DNA of 64,000 nt from Heyndrickxia acidicola (GTDB taxonomy: Bacteria; Bacillota; Bacilli; Bacillales; Bacillaceae_C): contig NZ_KV440953.1 of assembly GCF_001636425.1 (NCBI RefSeq), positions 3,158,001-3,222,000 of the forward strand, written 5' to 3'. Below, one piece after another: positions 10,883-20,571 of the stretch (positions are counted from its first letter, which is position 1; each line of letters begins with the position of its first letter). A program made the position numbers and the translations under genes. Below the pieces are notes generated by a model. It saw nothing but the letters and a program-made list of their open reading frames with translations. It was not told where the DNA came from and did no database searches.

Positions 10883-12016
10883 TCAACATATACTTTTGCA
10901 GATAACCATTCGTTGGACTTCACTTGTTCCTTCATAGATTTCTGTAATCTTCGCATCTCTGAAAAGCCGCTCAACCGGAAAGTCCTTTGTATAGCCATAG
11001 CCGCCAAAAATTTGAACAGCTTCTATAGCCGTCTCAACCGCGGTTTTTGAGGCGAACAGCTTTGCCATCGAGGCCTCTTTTTTGCAAGGAAGACCTAAGG
11101 CACGGAGTTCCGCTGCTCTGTAGACAAGAAGCCTGGCTGCCTCTACCTTAGTGGCCATGTCGGCAAGCTTAAAACCAATTCCCTGCTGGCTGGCAATCGG
11201 TTTTCCGAATTGCTCCCGCTCTTTTGCATAGGCTAAAGAATTATCCAAGGCCGCTTCAGCAATTCCAAGCGCCTGGGCCGCAATTCCGATCCTGCCTGCT
11301 TCAAGGTTTGCCATTGCTACTTTAAATCCCTCTCCTTCTTTTCCAAGGAGATTATCCGCTGGCACCGGCATATTATCAAAAATGAGCTCAACCGTTCTGG
11401 AACCATGGAGGCCCATTTTATGTTCATCTTTCCCGATAATAAAACCTTCCGTCCCCTTTTCCACAATAAACGCAGAGATTCCTTTCATTCCGGCACTTTG
11501 TTCCGTCCTGGCAAAAACAATATAGGTATCTGCTTCTCCGCCGTTTGTAATAAAGACTTTTGAGCCATTTAAAATATAATGGTCTCCCCGTTTTAAGGCT
11601 CTTGTTTTTAGGCTGCCTGCGTCTGACCCGGCACTTGGTTCCGTTAAGGCAAATGCCCCTAAAAAGTTCCCTGCCGCAAGCTGAGGAAGGTACTTCTTTT
11701 TTTGTTCCTCTGTTCCAAAATATAAAATTGGGTTTGTACCGACAGAGGTATGGACAGATAAGATTACTCCTACAGTGGCACTTACCTTGGATATTTCATT
11801 GATTACAATTACATAAGACGTAAAATCCATTTCTGAGCCGCCGTATTGTTCCGGAACCATCATCCCCATTAAACCCAGATCTGCCATTTTATTTACAATA
11901 GCCCTTGGGAATTCTCCGTTCTCCATTTTTTCTATAAAAGGCTCTATTTCTGCTGCGGCAAAATCCCGAGCCAGCTTTCGTATCATTTGCTGTTCTTCTG
12001 TAAAGTGCAGATCCAT
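10883..12016 (-). CDS. Acyl-CoA dehydrogenase (MmgC/short-chain type)
   Basis: Second acyl-CoA dehydrogenase, 377 aa from the ATG at 12016, chosen because AGGAGG lies 8 bases before it; an in-frame ATG at 12070 has none. It is recognised by GAFALTEPSAGSDAGS, FITNGGEADTY and [33 protein letters not shown], with the catalytic Glu in the last motif. It is roughly 60% identical by eye to the downstream AcdA, so the pair probably arose by an old duplication and divides substrates (straight versus branched short acyl-CoAs is an inference). It lies 136 bases after mmgB. The last residues, VICKSIC, differ from the usual ending and are not explained. Confidence 0.9.
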   Translation of the reverse strand: MDLHFTEEQQMIRKLARDFAAAEIEPFIEKMENGEFPRAIVNKMADLGLMGMMVPEQYGGSEMDFTSYVIVINEISKVSATVGVILSVHTSVGTNPILYFGTEEQKKKYLPQLAAGNFLGAFALTEPSAGSDAGSLKTRALKRGDHYILNGSKVFITNGGEADTYIVFARTEQSAGMKGISAFIVEKGTEGFIIGKDEHKMGLHGSRTVELIFDNMPVPADNLLGKEGEGFKVAMANLEAGRIGIAAQALGIAEAALDNSLAYAKEREQFGKPIASQQGIGFKLADMATKVEAARLLVYRAAELRALGLPCKKEASMAKLFASKTAVETAIEAVQIFGGYGYTKDFPVERLFRDAKITEIYEGTSEVQRMVICKSIC

Positions 12017-12152
12017 AGCTGATCCTCCTGCAAAATGAATCATATAACTACTGCTTTTCGTAATTAGCATTGCTTCAAAGCTATCAGGGCAATTTTCTTT
12101 TTTTAATAGGGTGTTATTACAAATAAGGCTTGCTTCCTTTATTAAAAGCTCT

Positions 12153-13004
12153 TTATTGGTAATTGTAGAAACCCCGTCCTGTTTTCTTTCCCAGCCAGCC
12201 TGCCTTTACATATTTTCTTAAAAGCGGGCAGGGGCGATATTTATCGTCGCCGAATCCATCATGAAGGGTTTCCATGATATACAAGCAAGTGTCTAAGCCT
12301 ATAAAATCAGCAAGAGTCAACGGTCCCATCGGATGGTTCATCCCCAGCTTCATCACTTCATCAATGGCTTCCTTGGTTGCTACACCTTCATAAAGAGTGT
12401 AAATAGCTTCATTAATCATCGGCATGAGTATACGGTTTGATACGAAGCCAGGAAAATCATTTACTTCAACCGGAACCTTTTTCAATGTGTTCGTCATAAC
12501 TTCTACAGCCTGGTACACTTCATCATCGGTAGCAAGCCCTCTAATAATCTCTACCAGTTTCATGACAGGAACCGGATTCATAAAATGCATGCCTATCACT
12601 TTTTCCGGGCGGCTGGTGGCAGCAGCAATTTCAGTAATGGGCAGTGAGGAGGTATTAGATGCCAGTATGGCATGAGATGGAGCAAACTGATCCAGCTCAC
12701 CAAATATTTTTGTCTTTATTTCCATATTTTCCACAGCTGCTTCTATGACAATATCCACCTGTTCCGCATCCTGAAGGCTGCTTGATTTCTCCAAGCGCGA
12801 AAGAATGAGCACTTTTTCATCTTCTCTTATTTTTTCCTTAGATACTTGTCTGGATAAATTTTTTTCAATGATACTAAATCCTCTTGCCAGTGATTCTTCT
12901 TTCACATCATTCAGGAGCACTTGATAACCGGCTTGTGCGCATACCTGAGCAATCCCGGAACCCATCTGTCCTGCTCCTACCACCATCACCTTTTTAATCT
13001 CCAT
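12153..13004 (-). CDS. mmgB: 3-hydroxybutyryl-CoA dehydrogenase
   Basis: NAD(P)-dependent enzyme of 283 aa that oxidises (S)-3-hydroxybutyryl-CoA to acetoacetyl-CoA. It has the Rossmann motif [13 protein letters not shown] (residues 8-20), ASNTSSLPI, the catalytic HFMNPVP (His near 139), PGFVSNRI and the C-terminal dimerisation domain [13 protein letters not shown]. The start is the ATG at 13004 after AAGGAGGAG; a longer frame beginning with a TTG codon runs through the ribosome site and is rejected. It is 22 bases after mmgA, forming a thiolase-dehydrogenase pair as in the B. subtilis mother-cell mmg operon. Confidence 0.93.
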   Translation of the reverse strand: MEIKKVMVVGAGQMGSGIAQVCAQAGYQVLLNDVKEESLARGFSIIEKNLSRQVSKEKIREDEKVLILSRLEKSSSLQDAEQVDIVIEAAVENMEIKTKIFGELDQFAPSHAILASNTSSLPITEIAAATSRPEKVIGMHFMNPVPVMKLVEIIRGLATDDEVYQAVEVMTNTLKKVPVEVNDFPGFVSNRILMPMINEAIYTLYEGVATKEAIDEVMKLGMNHPMGPLTLADFIGLDTCLYIMETLHDGFGDDKYRPCPLLRKYVKAGWLGKKTGRGFYNYQ

Positions 13005-13026
13005 ACTTCTCCTCCTTCTCAAGGCC

Positions 13027-14217
13027 TCATCCTTGTTTCTTCACTTCGATCATAATGGCATCCCCCTGGCCGCCTCCGGAGCATATAGCAGCAATACCGA
13101 TACCGCCTCCGCGTCTTTTCAATTCATAAGCCAGTGTAAGTATGATTCGTGTTCCGCTTGCTCCAATCGGGTGTCCTAAAGCGACTGCTCCGCCATTGAC
13201 GTTCACCTTTTCTGGGTCTAGGCCTGCTATTTTTCCGCTGACAAGAGAAACGGCAGCAAATGCCTCATTAATTTCAAACAAATCAATATCGTTCAATGAC
13301 TTTCCTGTTTTCTTTAATATCTCATTTATCACCAGACCAGGCGTTAAAGGGAAGCAGTCTGCCTCTACAGCAATAGCTGCATGACCCAGAATATAAGCAA
13401 GCGGTTCTCTCCCCTCTTTTATAGCCCTTTCATCGCTCATCAGCACAAGCGCTGCTGCTCCGTCGTTTACACCGGGCGCATTGCCGGCTGTTATAGTACC
13501 GTCTTTCCCGAAGGCTGATGGCAGCTTTGCCAGCTTAGATAGCGATGTATCTGCACGGGGTGCTTCATCATCCTTCATGATAAGAGGGGATCCCTTTCTT
13601 TGAGGAACTTCTACAGGCACAATTTCTTCTGCAAATATCCCCTCTTTAATAGCTTTTAAAGCTTTCTCGTGGCTTCTAAGCGCCCAACTATCTTGTTCAT
13701 CTCTCGTAATCTCATATTCTAGTGCCTGCTTATTTCCGTAAGTGCCCATATGGACACCTGAAAATGAACAGGTAAGTCCATCATGAATCATTAAATCCTT
13801 TAAAGAAGCATCACCCATCCGCAGTCCCCATCGTGCATTCGGCAGAATATACGGAGCCATTGACATAGACTCCATTCCTCCAGCTACAATAACGTCTTCA
13901 TCACCCGCACGTATAATCTGGTCTGCCAAGGTTACACTTCTCATTCCGGAAGCACATACTTTATTAATGGTTTCTGTTTTTACTTCCCACGGAAGCCCCG
14001 CTTCATGTGCAGCCTGCCTGGATGGAATCTGACCCTGTCCTCCCTGCAAAACGGAACCCATAATGACCTCTTGAACATCCTCCGGTTGAACCTGAGCTCT
14101 TTTCAAAGCTTCTTTAATGACTGTTCCGCCTAATTGAGATGCGCTTAACGAGCTGAGTGCACCGCCAAATTTCCCAAACGGGGTTCTTGCGCCGCTCAAA
14201 ATTACCGTTTTTGCCAT
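13027..14217 (-). CDS. mmgA: Acetyl-CoA C-acetyltransferase (thiolase)
   Basis: 396-aa thiolase condensing or cleaving acetoacetyl-CoA. Catalytic residues are visible: C88 in [10 protein letters not shown], His in [15 protein letters not shown] and Cys in [12 protein letters not shown]. The ATG at 14217 is preceded by AAGGGGAAG; upstream in-frame codons to 14295 have no ribosome site and run towards the promoter. It is the first gene of the mmgA-mmgB-acd-acdA-tetR-icmF series. Its promoter carries a FadR-like operator and a cre-like site (separate entries), so induction by acyl-CoAs and repression by good sugars is expected. Confidence 0.94.
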   Translation of the reverse strand: MAKTVILSGARTPFGKFGGALSSLSASQLGGTVIKEALKRAQVQPEDVQEVIMGSVLQGGQGQIPSRQAAHEAGLPWEVKTETINKVCASGMRSVTLADQIIRAGDEDVIVAGGMESMSMAPYILPNARWGLRMGDASLKDLMIHDGLTCSFSGVHMGTYGNKQALEYEITRDEQDSWALRSHEKALKAIKEGIFAEEIVPVEVPQRKGSPLIMKDDEAPRADTSLSKLAKLPSAFGKDGTITAGNAPGVNDGAAALVLMSDERAIKEGREPLAYILGHAAIAVEADCFPLTPGLVINEILKKTGKSLNDIDLFEINEAFAAVSLVSGKIAGLDPEKVNVNGGAVALGHPIGASGTRIILTLAYELKRRGGGIGIAAICSGGGQGDAIMIEVKKQG

Positions 14218-14297
14218 AATCGATCTTCCCCTTTGCTCCATTAAGTTTGTGCTGTTAAAGAGGGCTTCTACCCGAGAATACAACAGACACCACATAA

Positions 14298-14340
14298 CGC
14301 AAGCGCTTTCATTATAGTGACTGAACGCTCGCTCAACCTG
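14298..14340 (-). promoter_or_regulatory. mmgA operon promoter with FadR-like operator and cre-like site
   Basis: Minus strand: -10 TATAAT at 14316-14311 with a poor -35 region. An 18-base operator TGACTGAACGCTCGCTCA (14318-14335, + strand) covers the spacer and matches the fadF site at 16848 (read in reverse, TGACTGAATGCTCATTCA) at 15 of 18 positions. Immediately downstream of the -10, at about +1, TGAAAGCGCTTGCG (14311-14298) fits the CcpA cre pattern except near its 3' end. The start of transcription would be about 14304. Confidence 0.65.
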
Positions 14341-14347
14341 CTTGTTA

Positions 14348-14382
14348 TATAAAAGGGGATTACAATAATCCCCTTTTATCTT
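14348..14382 (-). terminator. Terminator of fadF
   Basis: AAAAGGGGATTA (14351-14362) pairs with TAATCCCCTTTT, with T residues following on the minus strand. It separates fadF from the mmgA promoter. Confidence 0.8.
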
Positions 14383-14468
14383 CTTATATTCATCATAACG
14401 CTAAATAGAATAAATTGAAACATTTTATAAAAAATTCTTAATTCACCTTTAATTTACTCTATCTTATA

Positions 14469-16586
14469 TCAGGATGCAATCGTTGTTTGTTTCGGATCTC
14501 CGCATATTGCTTTCTCGAGAAGCTCTGCTACATCATAGGTTTTTACCGTATCTTCAACCTCTTTTGCTTTTGTTCCATCCGAAAGCATCGTTAAGCAATA
14601 CGGACAACCTGAACTAATAACGGTAGGATTAACGGCCAATGCTTGTTCGGTTCTGGCTACATTGATACGGTTTCCTGTATCTTCTTCCATCCACATTAGA
14701 CCTCCGCCTGCACCGCAGCACATTCCCGTCTCACGATTTCTTTCCATTTCAATCAGCTTGACTCCCTGAATCGATTTTAGAATTTCACGAGGCGGATCAA
14801 AGACATCATTATAGCGCCCCAGGTAGCAAGAATCATGGAAGGTGATTGTTTCATTCACCTCATATTTTGGAACAAGTCTTCCTTCTTTCACCAGCTTGTA
14901 TAAAAGCTCAGTATGATGATACACTTCTGCTTCCAATCCAAAATCCGGATATTCTTTTTTAAAGATATTATAAGCATGAGGGTCTATTGTAACGATTTTC
15001 TTAACCTCATTTTTCTGAAACTCATCAATATTTTGCTGTGCCAGTTCCTGGAATAAAAACTCGTTTCCTAATCTTCTTGGTGTATCTCCTGAATTCTTTT
15101 CTTTATTGCCCAATATTGCAAATTTAACGCCAGCCTCATTTAACAGCTTAGCAAAGGATAAGGCGATCTTTTGGCTTCTGTTATCAAAAGAGCCCATTGA
15201 TCCTACCCAGAATAAATACTCAAATTCCTCTCCCGATTTTTTCATTTCTTTAACAGTTGGAACTTCAACGTCTTCACGGGCTTCGCGCCAGTTTTCTCTT
15301 TCCTTGCGGTTTAATCCCCAAGGGTTTCCTTGGCGCTCAATGTTTGTCATGGCACGCTGTGCATCCGGATTCATCTTTCCTTCCGTCAGCACTAAGTAAC
15401 GCCGCAAATCAATGATTTTATCTACGTGTTCATTCATAACAGGACATTGGTCCTCACAGTTACGGCAGGTAGTACATGCCCATATTTCCTCTTCCGTAAT
15501 GACTTCTCCAATCAATGAAGGACTATAGGCAGAAGCAGCCGCAGACTCCTCTGCGCCCTGGCCGGTGCCTGCCAATGCAAGCTGGTTGCCCTTTGTTTGA
15601 TTAAATGCAAATGTTGGCACCCATGGCTGTCTGGATGTTACCGCTGCACCATGATTAGTTAGATGATCACGCAGCTTTATGATCAAATCCATTGGTGAAA
15701 GCATTTTTCCTGTTCCTGTTGCAGGGCACATATTCGTACAGCGGCCGCACTCTACACATGCATACAGATCTACAAGCTGAAGCTGGTTAAAATCTTCAAT
15801 CTTCCCTACCCCAAAGGTTTCTTGAGATTCGTCCTCAAAGTTAACCGGGCGCAGCTTGCCTGGTCCATCCAAACGGTTTAAATATACATTTGCAGGTCCT
15901 GCGAGCAAATGTGCATGCTTTGATTGCGGGACGTATACAAGGAAAGACAGCAGGAACAATAAGTGGACCCACCATGCTACGTAAAAGACAACTGCTGCAG
16001 CGGTCGTCCCGATACCATGAAAAACAAAGGCAACCGCTGATGCAATAGGCTCAGACCATGTCAGTTCTTCACCGTGCCAGATCAGTCCCATTCCATACCC
16101 AATCAGTACAGAGACCATCAGGCCTCCAATAAACAGCAAGACCAGCCCTGCTTTAAACCCTCTTTTTAAACGGACCAATTTTTCAATATACCGGCGGTAA
16201 AACGCCCATACAACCGCAACTAGGATAACAAGCGTTACAATCTCCTGGAAGAAGGTAAACGCAGGATAGACAGGTCCAAGCGGCAAATGTGATTCAGGAG
16301 CAAGCCCCTTCCATATAAAATCAATGGCACCAAATTGAACGAGAATAAAGCCATAGAAAAACATGACATGAATGGCACCGCTCTTCTTGTCTTTTAATAA
16401 TTTCTTTTGTCCGAACACATTGACCCAAATTTTTCGCAAACGCTCTTTCACATTATTATCAAACTCTGCTTTTTTCCCAAGCTTAATATATGCAATCCTT
16501 GTCTTGACTACATAAACAAATAACGAAATTGCGTAAACGGTTACAAAAAGAAAAGCGATCCAATTAATCCATAGCAACCAACCCAT
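14469..16586 (-). CDS. fadF: Membrane iron-sulfur oxidoreductase FadF (fatty-acid oxidation electron carrier)
   Basis: 705-aa membrane protein, in the YwjF/FadF family that probably moves electrons from acyl-CoA dehydrogenase/ETF to menaquinone. The N-terminal 230 residues hold about five or six membrane helices with a NarI-like pattern. Then come two 4Fe-4S clusters (CVECGRCTNMCPATG near 285, CTTCRNCEDQCPVMN near 380) and two heterodisulfide-reductase CCG domains (CYLGRYN near 590 and CCGAGGG near 625). The ATG at 16586 follows AAGGGAG; a longer frame starting at 16604 passes through that site. The promoter is about 250 bases upstream with a FadR-like operator, as for B. subtilis fadF. It is a monocistronic unit here. 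Confidence 0.92.
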   Translation of the reverse strand: MGWLLWINWIAFLFVTVYAISLFVYVVKTRIAYIKLGKKAEFDNNVKERLRKIWVNVFGQKKLLKDKKSGAIHVMFFYGFILVQFGAIDFIWKGLAPESHLPLGPVYPAFTFFQEIVTLVILVAVVWAFYRRYIEKLVRLKRGFKAGLVLLFIGGLMVSVLIGYGMGLIWHGEELTWSEPIASAVAFVFHGIGTTAAAVVFYVAWWVHLLFLLSFLVYVPQSKHAHLLAGPANVYLNRLDGPGKLRPVNFEDESQETFGVGKIEDFNQLQLVDLYACVECGRCTNMCPATGTGKMLSPMDLIIKLRDHLTNHGAAVTSRQPWVPTFAFNQTKGNQLALAGTGQGAEESAAASAYSPSLIGEVITEEEIWACTTCRNCEDQCPVMNEHVDKIIDLRRYLVLTEGKMNPDAQRAMTNIERQGNPWGLNRKERENWREAREDVEVPTVKEMKKSGEEFEYLFWVGSMGSFDNRSQKIALSFAKLLNEAGVKFAILGNKEKNSGDTPRRLGNEFLFQELAQQNIDEFQKNEVKKIVTIDPHAYNIFKKEYPDFGLEAEVYHHTELLYKLVKEGRLVPKYEVNETITFHDSCYLGRYNDVFDPPREILKSIQGVKLIEMERNRETGMCCGAGGGLMWMEEDTGNRINVARTEQALAVNPTVISSGCPYCLTMLSDGTKAKEVEDTVKTYDVAELLEKAICGDPKQTTIAS

Positions 16587-16831
16587 TCTTACCACTCCCT
16601 TCAAAGGTGTTTTCTACCTTTCCCCTTCTCCTTAATGGCTGTGTCTTCGCTTCCTTGGTTGTTTCTCGTACAGATGCCGAATCCCTATTCACTGAGTCAC
16701 GATGGCCTCTTTTTTATCCGTTATTATGGATTTCAAAGCGGAAGCTTAGGTCTCTGCATTTTCTAATAGTACAAGCTGCAACAAGTTTACGAAAAAAGCC
16801 GTATAAACACCTAAATTTTCTGAATGTTACA

Positions 16832-16866
16832 TACTACCATTATATAATGAATGAGCATTCAGTCAA
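16832..16866 (-). promoter_or_regulatory. fadF promoter overlapped by a FadR-like operator
   Basis: Minus strand -35 TTGACT (16866-16861), 16-base spacer, -10 TATAAT (about 16844-16839). The operator TGAATGAGCATTCAGTCA (16848-16865, + strand) covers the -35 and spacer. It is an imperfect palindrome closely matching the B. subtilis FadR consensus (TGAATGA...TCATTCA), so a repressor there would block polymerase directly. Confidence 0.8.
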
Positions 16867-16997
16867 TGATTTTCTGTGCCATTTCTCTAAAAATTTGTAA
16901 TGTTTATGATTATAGAGGTCACAGGATTGAATGCGCTGCATTAAGCAAAATATATTCTTGACTATATATATTGAATTTAAGGTGCTCTTATAAATTG

Positions 16998-17090
16998 ACT
17001 ATTGCTTCCTGCTCCCGGCACTCGCTTTTCGCGGGGCAGACTAGTGGGCCTTTTCGACGCTCTAATCGCGCTCGCGGGATCTGACTTTTT
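16998..17090. repeat. Truncated, degraded copy of a common Bacillus intergenic repeat
   Basis: CACTCGCTTTTCGCGGGGCAG, then GTGGGCC, CGACGCT and CGCTCGCGGGATCTGAC match, in order and with mutations, one half of the repeat whose other half is seen at 5221-5311. The rest of 16867-17228 holds no gene that I can support. Confidence 0.55.
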
Positions 17091-17228
17091 GCATAAATTT
17101 TCTGTATCAGACATTTGTCACTAGTTTTTTCATAATATTAGTTACAAGGGAAACAATGATATAAAGGACTTTGTATTACACTCACTTTCATACAATACCA
17201 GGACGACTGCTAGGAGAGGATTTTCAAC

Positions 17229-18431
17229 ATGACTTGGTTATGGCTGGTTTTATTTATTTTATGTATTATAGCCATCCTTATTTTAACAGATTTTTATGTT
17301 GGCAAGCACTTTTATCAAAAGCATACAAAAAAAAGAGATTACCCGCTTAGAAAAGGAGAAATCACAATTATTACAAATGGAGAAGAATTATTCTCCCGGC
17401 TTTTTTCAGAGATTGAAGCAGCCCGCACCAGTATCCATATCCTTTTCTACATTGTGAAAAAGGACCAGATCAGCAATAATTTCCTGAATCTTCTTGAGCG
17501 CAAGGCAAAAGAAGGAGTACAAGTACGACTTTTGCTGGATTGGGTCGGTTCGCACGGTGTTTCCAAAAAAGGATTGAATAAATTAAAACACGCCGGTGCC
17601 GCCGTAAGCTTCTGCCACAAACCCAGGTTTCCGTTCCTATTCTTTTCTTCCCAGCAAAGGAACCACAGAAAAATAACAGTTCTAGATGGCCAAATAGGAT
17701 ATATGGGCGGCTATAATGTAGGGCGTGAATACATTAATTTAGATCCTAACCTTTCACCATGGAGGGATTATCACCTGCGTATTACAGGAGAAAGTGTAAA
17801 AGATCTTCAAAAGGAATTTATCTTTAATTGGAAAAGGTCTACAAGACAATCCCTGCCGGAAAATAAAATGTATTTTCCTGAGCTTGAATCCGGTACTGTG
17901 CTCCACCAATTCTACCCGACTGAAGGGGTTCGAATGGAATCATCAACCGAACAGCTCATTAAAAATGCAGAGACTTCTATTATTATTGGAACTCCTTATT
18001 TTATCCCTCCTCCGGCAATAGTTAATTCGCTTCTAAATGCTTTGGAAAAAGGAATTAAAGTAAAGATCATTGTTCCTGAAAAAACGGATCACGCACTTGT
18101 GAAGGAAGCCTCCTATCGCTATTTTCGAAAACTGATTCCCGCAGGTGCAGAAGTTTATCAATACCAGAATGGCTTTTACCATGCAAAAGTGGCAATTATT
18201 GATAAAAAAGTTTGCGACATAGGCTCAGCTAACTTTGACAGGAGAAGCTTTTTTCTTAATCATGAATTAAATTGTTATATTCATAATCCTGATTTTATCG
18301 GCAAACTGCTTTCGGTTATTCATGAAGACCTAGCCAACAGCAAATTGCTTTCAAATAATAAGCTTAAGTCGCCGCCTCTGCCGGTCAAGTTAAAGGAATG
18401 GAGTGCCAGAATGATTGAGGATCTGTTATAA
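17229..18431 (+). CDS. Phospholipase D family cardiolipin synthase (YwjE type)
   Basis: 400-aa membrane-bound phosphatidyltransferase predicted to join two phosphatidylglycerol molecules into cardiolipin. There is one N-terminal membrane helix (residues 3-21), shorter than the two-helix, roughly 480-aa ClsA form, which matches the B. subtilis YwjE branch. Two HKD motifs are present: HRKITVLDG...GGYN near 145 and HAKVAIIDKKVCDIGSANFD near 317. The ATG at 17229 follows AGGAGAGG with a 9-base spacing. It stands alone on the + strand between fadF and a small membrane protein gene. YwjE is a minor cardiolipin synthase in B. subtilis; activity here is inferred from the family. Confidence 0.9.
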   Translation: MTWLWLVLFILCIIAILILTDFYVGKHFYQKHTKKRDYPLRKGEITIITNGEELFSRLFSEIEAARTSIHILFYIVKKDQISNNFLNLLERKAKEGVQVRLLLDWVGSHGVSKKGLNKLKHAGAAVSFCHKPRFPFLFFSSQQRNHRKITVLDGQIGYMGGYNVGREYINLDPNLSPWRDYHLRITGESVKDLQKEFIFNWKRSTRQSLPENKMYFPELESGTVLHQFYPTEGVRMESSTEQLIKNAETSIIIGTPYFIPPPAIVNSLLNALEKGIKVKIIVPEKTDHALVKEASYRYFRKLIPAGAEVYQYQNGFYHAKVAIIDKKVCDIGSANFDRRSFFLNHELNCYIHNPDFIGKLLSVIHEDLANSKLLSNNKLKSPPLPVKLKEWSARMIEDLL

Positions 18432-18549
18432 TCTCACTTTTTCATAACTGATCCTCCCCTATCTCACATTGTGTTTTCATTTGCTGGATTTCGAAGTTTT
18501 TGACAAAGGTGTTTATTTTTAAATATAAAGGGTACACTAGCACTAAAAT

Positions 18550-18606
18550 AAATTTGTCAAATTTGTGACAAAAACCATTCACAAAAAAGACACAATTTGG
18601 TATTAT
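18550..18606 (+). promoter_or_regulatory. Promoter with upstream palindrome for the 63-aa gene
   Basis: -35 TTCACA (18578-18583), 17-base spacer, -10 TATTAT (18601-18606). Just upstream, TTTGTCA and TGACAAA form a 7-6-7 palindrome at about 18553-18572, a possible operator for an unidentified regulator. Confidence 0.7.
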
Positions 18607-18634
18607 AAAATTATTAGAGGAAGGAGTGATTTTG

Positions 18635-18826
18635 ATGTTGTTACACACGATTTTCGGTGTCTTAGCAGGGCTTTCAATCGGAAGCTTCATGGGAATTCCG
18701 ATTGTCTTACTTCTACTCGATAATAGCCACAAACAAAAAGCAGAAACGTTATTGAATGCTGAACCTATCCTAAATGCCGAACCCGTTGTAAGCGCTTTCT
18801 CCGCACCTGAGACTACTTCTAACTGA
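18635..18826 (+). CDS. Small single-pass membrane protein, function unknown
   Basis: 63-aa protein starting MLLHTIFGVLAGLSIGSFMG, with one hydrophobic helix (about residues 1-27) ending in LLLLDNSHKQK. A polar C-terminal tail contains a short internal repeat (LLNAEPIL, LNAEPVV). I do not recognise the family. It is supported as a real gene by a good promoter 29 bases before its ribosome site, GGAAGGAG 8 bases before the ATG at 18635, and a terminator just after it. An in-frame GTG at 18626 lies within the ribosome site and is rejected. The N-terminal helix followed by positive residues suggests the tail is cytoplasmic. Confidence 0.7.
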   Translation: MLLHTIFGVLAGLSIGSFMGIPIVLLLLDNSHKQKAETLLNAEPILNAEPVVSAFSAPETTSN

Positions 18827-18854
18827 CCGCCATCCCTTTGACCCATACATGAGA

Positions 18855-18896
18855 AAGGCAGCAGAGCCTTATGGTCCTGCTGCCTACTTGTTTTAT
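18855..18896 (+). terminator. Terminator after the 63-aa gene
   Basis: GGCAGCAG (18857-18864) pairs with CTGCTGCC (18877-18884), followed by TACTTGTTTTAT. It lies at the convergent junction with argS. Confidence 0.75.
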
Positions 18897-18900
18897 ATGA

Positions 18901-20571
18901 TTACATTTTTTCAGGTGCAGAGACACCGATTAATGCAAGTGCATTCCTCAGTGTAATTTGAACCGATTTCACCAGTCCCATTCTGGCTTTTGAAAGGGAA
19001 GGATTTTCTTTATCCAATACTTTTTCAGCATTATAAAAGCTATGAAAAGCAGACGCGAGATCGTTAATATAATTGGTGATTTTATGCGGGATTCTTTTTT
19101 CTGCCGCTTCAGCTATTGCTTGAGGGAATTCTCCGATCTTTTTCAACAACTCGATTTCTTTCTCCGCTTTAATCAGGTTTAGATCTGCATCCCCGCTGAC
19201 CTCAAATCCCTGCTCTTTTCCCTGCCTGATGATACTGCTAATACGGGCATGGGCATACTGCGCATAATAAACAGGGTTTTCATTCGATTGGGACACGGCA
19301 AGGTCAAGGTCAAAATCCATATGAGTATCTGCACTTCTCATAGCGAAGAAATAGCGGACACCATCCAGGCCAACCTCTTCAATTAAATCTCTCATAGTAA
19401 CTGCTTTACCTGTCCGCTTACTCATTTTCATTTTTTCACCGTTTTTAAACAAGTGCACCAGCTGAATCACTTCGACTTCAAGGTTTTCAGCCCCGTATCC
19501 TAATGCCTCTACAGCGGCTTTCATTCTGGGAATATACCCGTGGTGGTCAGCCCCCCATATATTGATAAGCTTCTCAAAGCCGCGGTCAAACTTATCCTTA
19601 TGGTAAGCAATATCCGGAGTCAGATAGGTGTATGTGCCGTCGTTTTTAATAAGAACTCTGTCCTTATCATCGCCTAACTCAGTTGAGTGGAACCATGTTG
19701 CACCATCTGATTCATATACATACCCTTTTTCTCTGAGAACCTTTAGCATGTCGTCAATTTTCCCGCTCTTATATAACGAAGTTTCGGAATACCACTCATC
19801 AAAGGAAACACGGAAATGCTCGAGGTCCTTTTTCAGTTTCTCCATTTCATAATCCAATCCATATTGGCGGAAAAACTCATATCTTTCCTTTTCATCGGCC
19901 TCAACGAATTTATCGCCATACTCAGCAGCAAGTTTTTCACCAATTCCTATAATATCTTTCCCGTGGTAGCCATCCTCAGGCATTTGTTTATCCAGTCCCA
20001 ACGCCTGAAAATAACGTGCTTCAACAGACAAGGCAAGATTATGAATTTGATTTCCGGCATCATTGATATAATACTCCCGGCTGACAGCATATCCAGCTTT
20101 ATCAAGCACATTGCAAAGTGAATCACCCACTGCCGCGCCGCGTGCATGTCCAAGATGAAGATCACCAGTCGGATTTGCTGAAACAAATTCAACTTGAATT
20201 TTTTGGCCTTTTCCGGCATTGGATCTTCCATAATCAAAATCTTCTTGTAGTACAGTCGGAATCAGATTCATTAAATAACTGTTATCCATATAGAAATTAA
20301 TAAAGCCGGGACCTGCAATATCGACCTTCTGAATAGAAGCCTTCTCTGTATCCAGGTTTGCCACCATTTCTTCAGCAATGGCTCTTGGTGCCTTTTTGGC
20401 AATCCGGGCTAGCTGCATAGCCATGTTCGTAGCATAATCGCCGTGCGTCTTATCTTTAGGAGTTTCCAAAATAACCTCAGGAATTTGGTCTTCAGCTGCC
20501 AAACCTGCCTTAACCACTGCACCTTTTATTTCTTCTTTTAACTTTCCTTGCAATTCCTCCACAATATTCAT
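18901..20571 (-). CDS. argS: Arginyl-tRNA synthetase
   Basis: Class I aminoacyl-tRNA synthetase of 556 aa that charges tRNA-Arg. N-terminal Add-1 domain (about 1-110), catalytic Rossmann core with the HIGH-type motif [12 protein letters not shown] (near 133) and the KMSK-type [11 protein letters not shown] (near 360), and a C-terminal helical anticodon-binding domain ending VSAPEKM. The ATG at 20571 overlaps the TGA of ywiB (ATGA), with AAGGAGG about 12 bases before it. The ywiB-argS pair is thus translationally coupled, the same order as in B. subtilis. No T-box was seen upstream. Confidence 0.97.
   Translation of the reverse strand: MNIVEELQGKLKEEIKGAVVKAGLAAEDQIPEVILETPKDKTHGDYATNMAMQLARIAKKAPRAIAEEMVANLDTEKASIQKVDIAGPGFINFYMDNSYLMNLIPTVLQEDFDYGRSNAGKGQKIQVEFVSANPTGDLHLGHARGAAVGDSLCNVLDKAGYAVSREYYINDAGNQIHNLALSVEARYFQALGLDKQMPEDGYHGKDIIGIGEKLAAEYGDKFVEADEKERYEFFRQYGLDYEMEKLKKDLEHFRVSFDEWYSETSLYKSGKIDDMLKVLREKGYVYESDGATWFHSTELGDDKDRVLIKNDGTYTYLTPDIAYHKDKFDRGFEKLINIWGADHHGYIPRMKAAVEALGYGAENLEVEVIQLVHLFKNGEKMKMSKRTGKAVTMRDLIEEVGLDGVRYFFAMRSADTHMDFDLDLAVSQSNENPVYYAQYAHARISSIIRQGKEQGFEVSGDADLNLIKAEKEIELLKKIGEFPQAIAEAAEKRIPHKITNYINDLASAFHSFYNAEKVLDKENPSLSKARMGLVKSVQITLRNALALIGVSAPEKM

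Noticed and set aside
16605-17228. Hidden gene between fadF and cls
   Set aside because: Open frames here are short, lack ribosome sites and overlap the fadF promoter and a degraded repeat.
18442-18846. 134-codon minus-strand frame antisense to the 63-aa gene
   Set aside because: It runs across the promoter, the small gene and its 3' end on the opposite strand; no ribosome site; composition is not protein-like.
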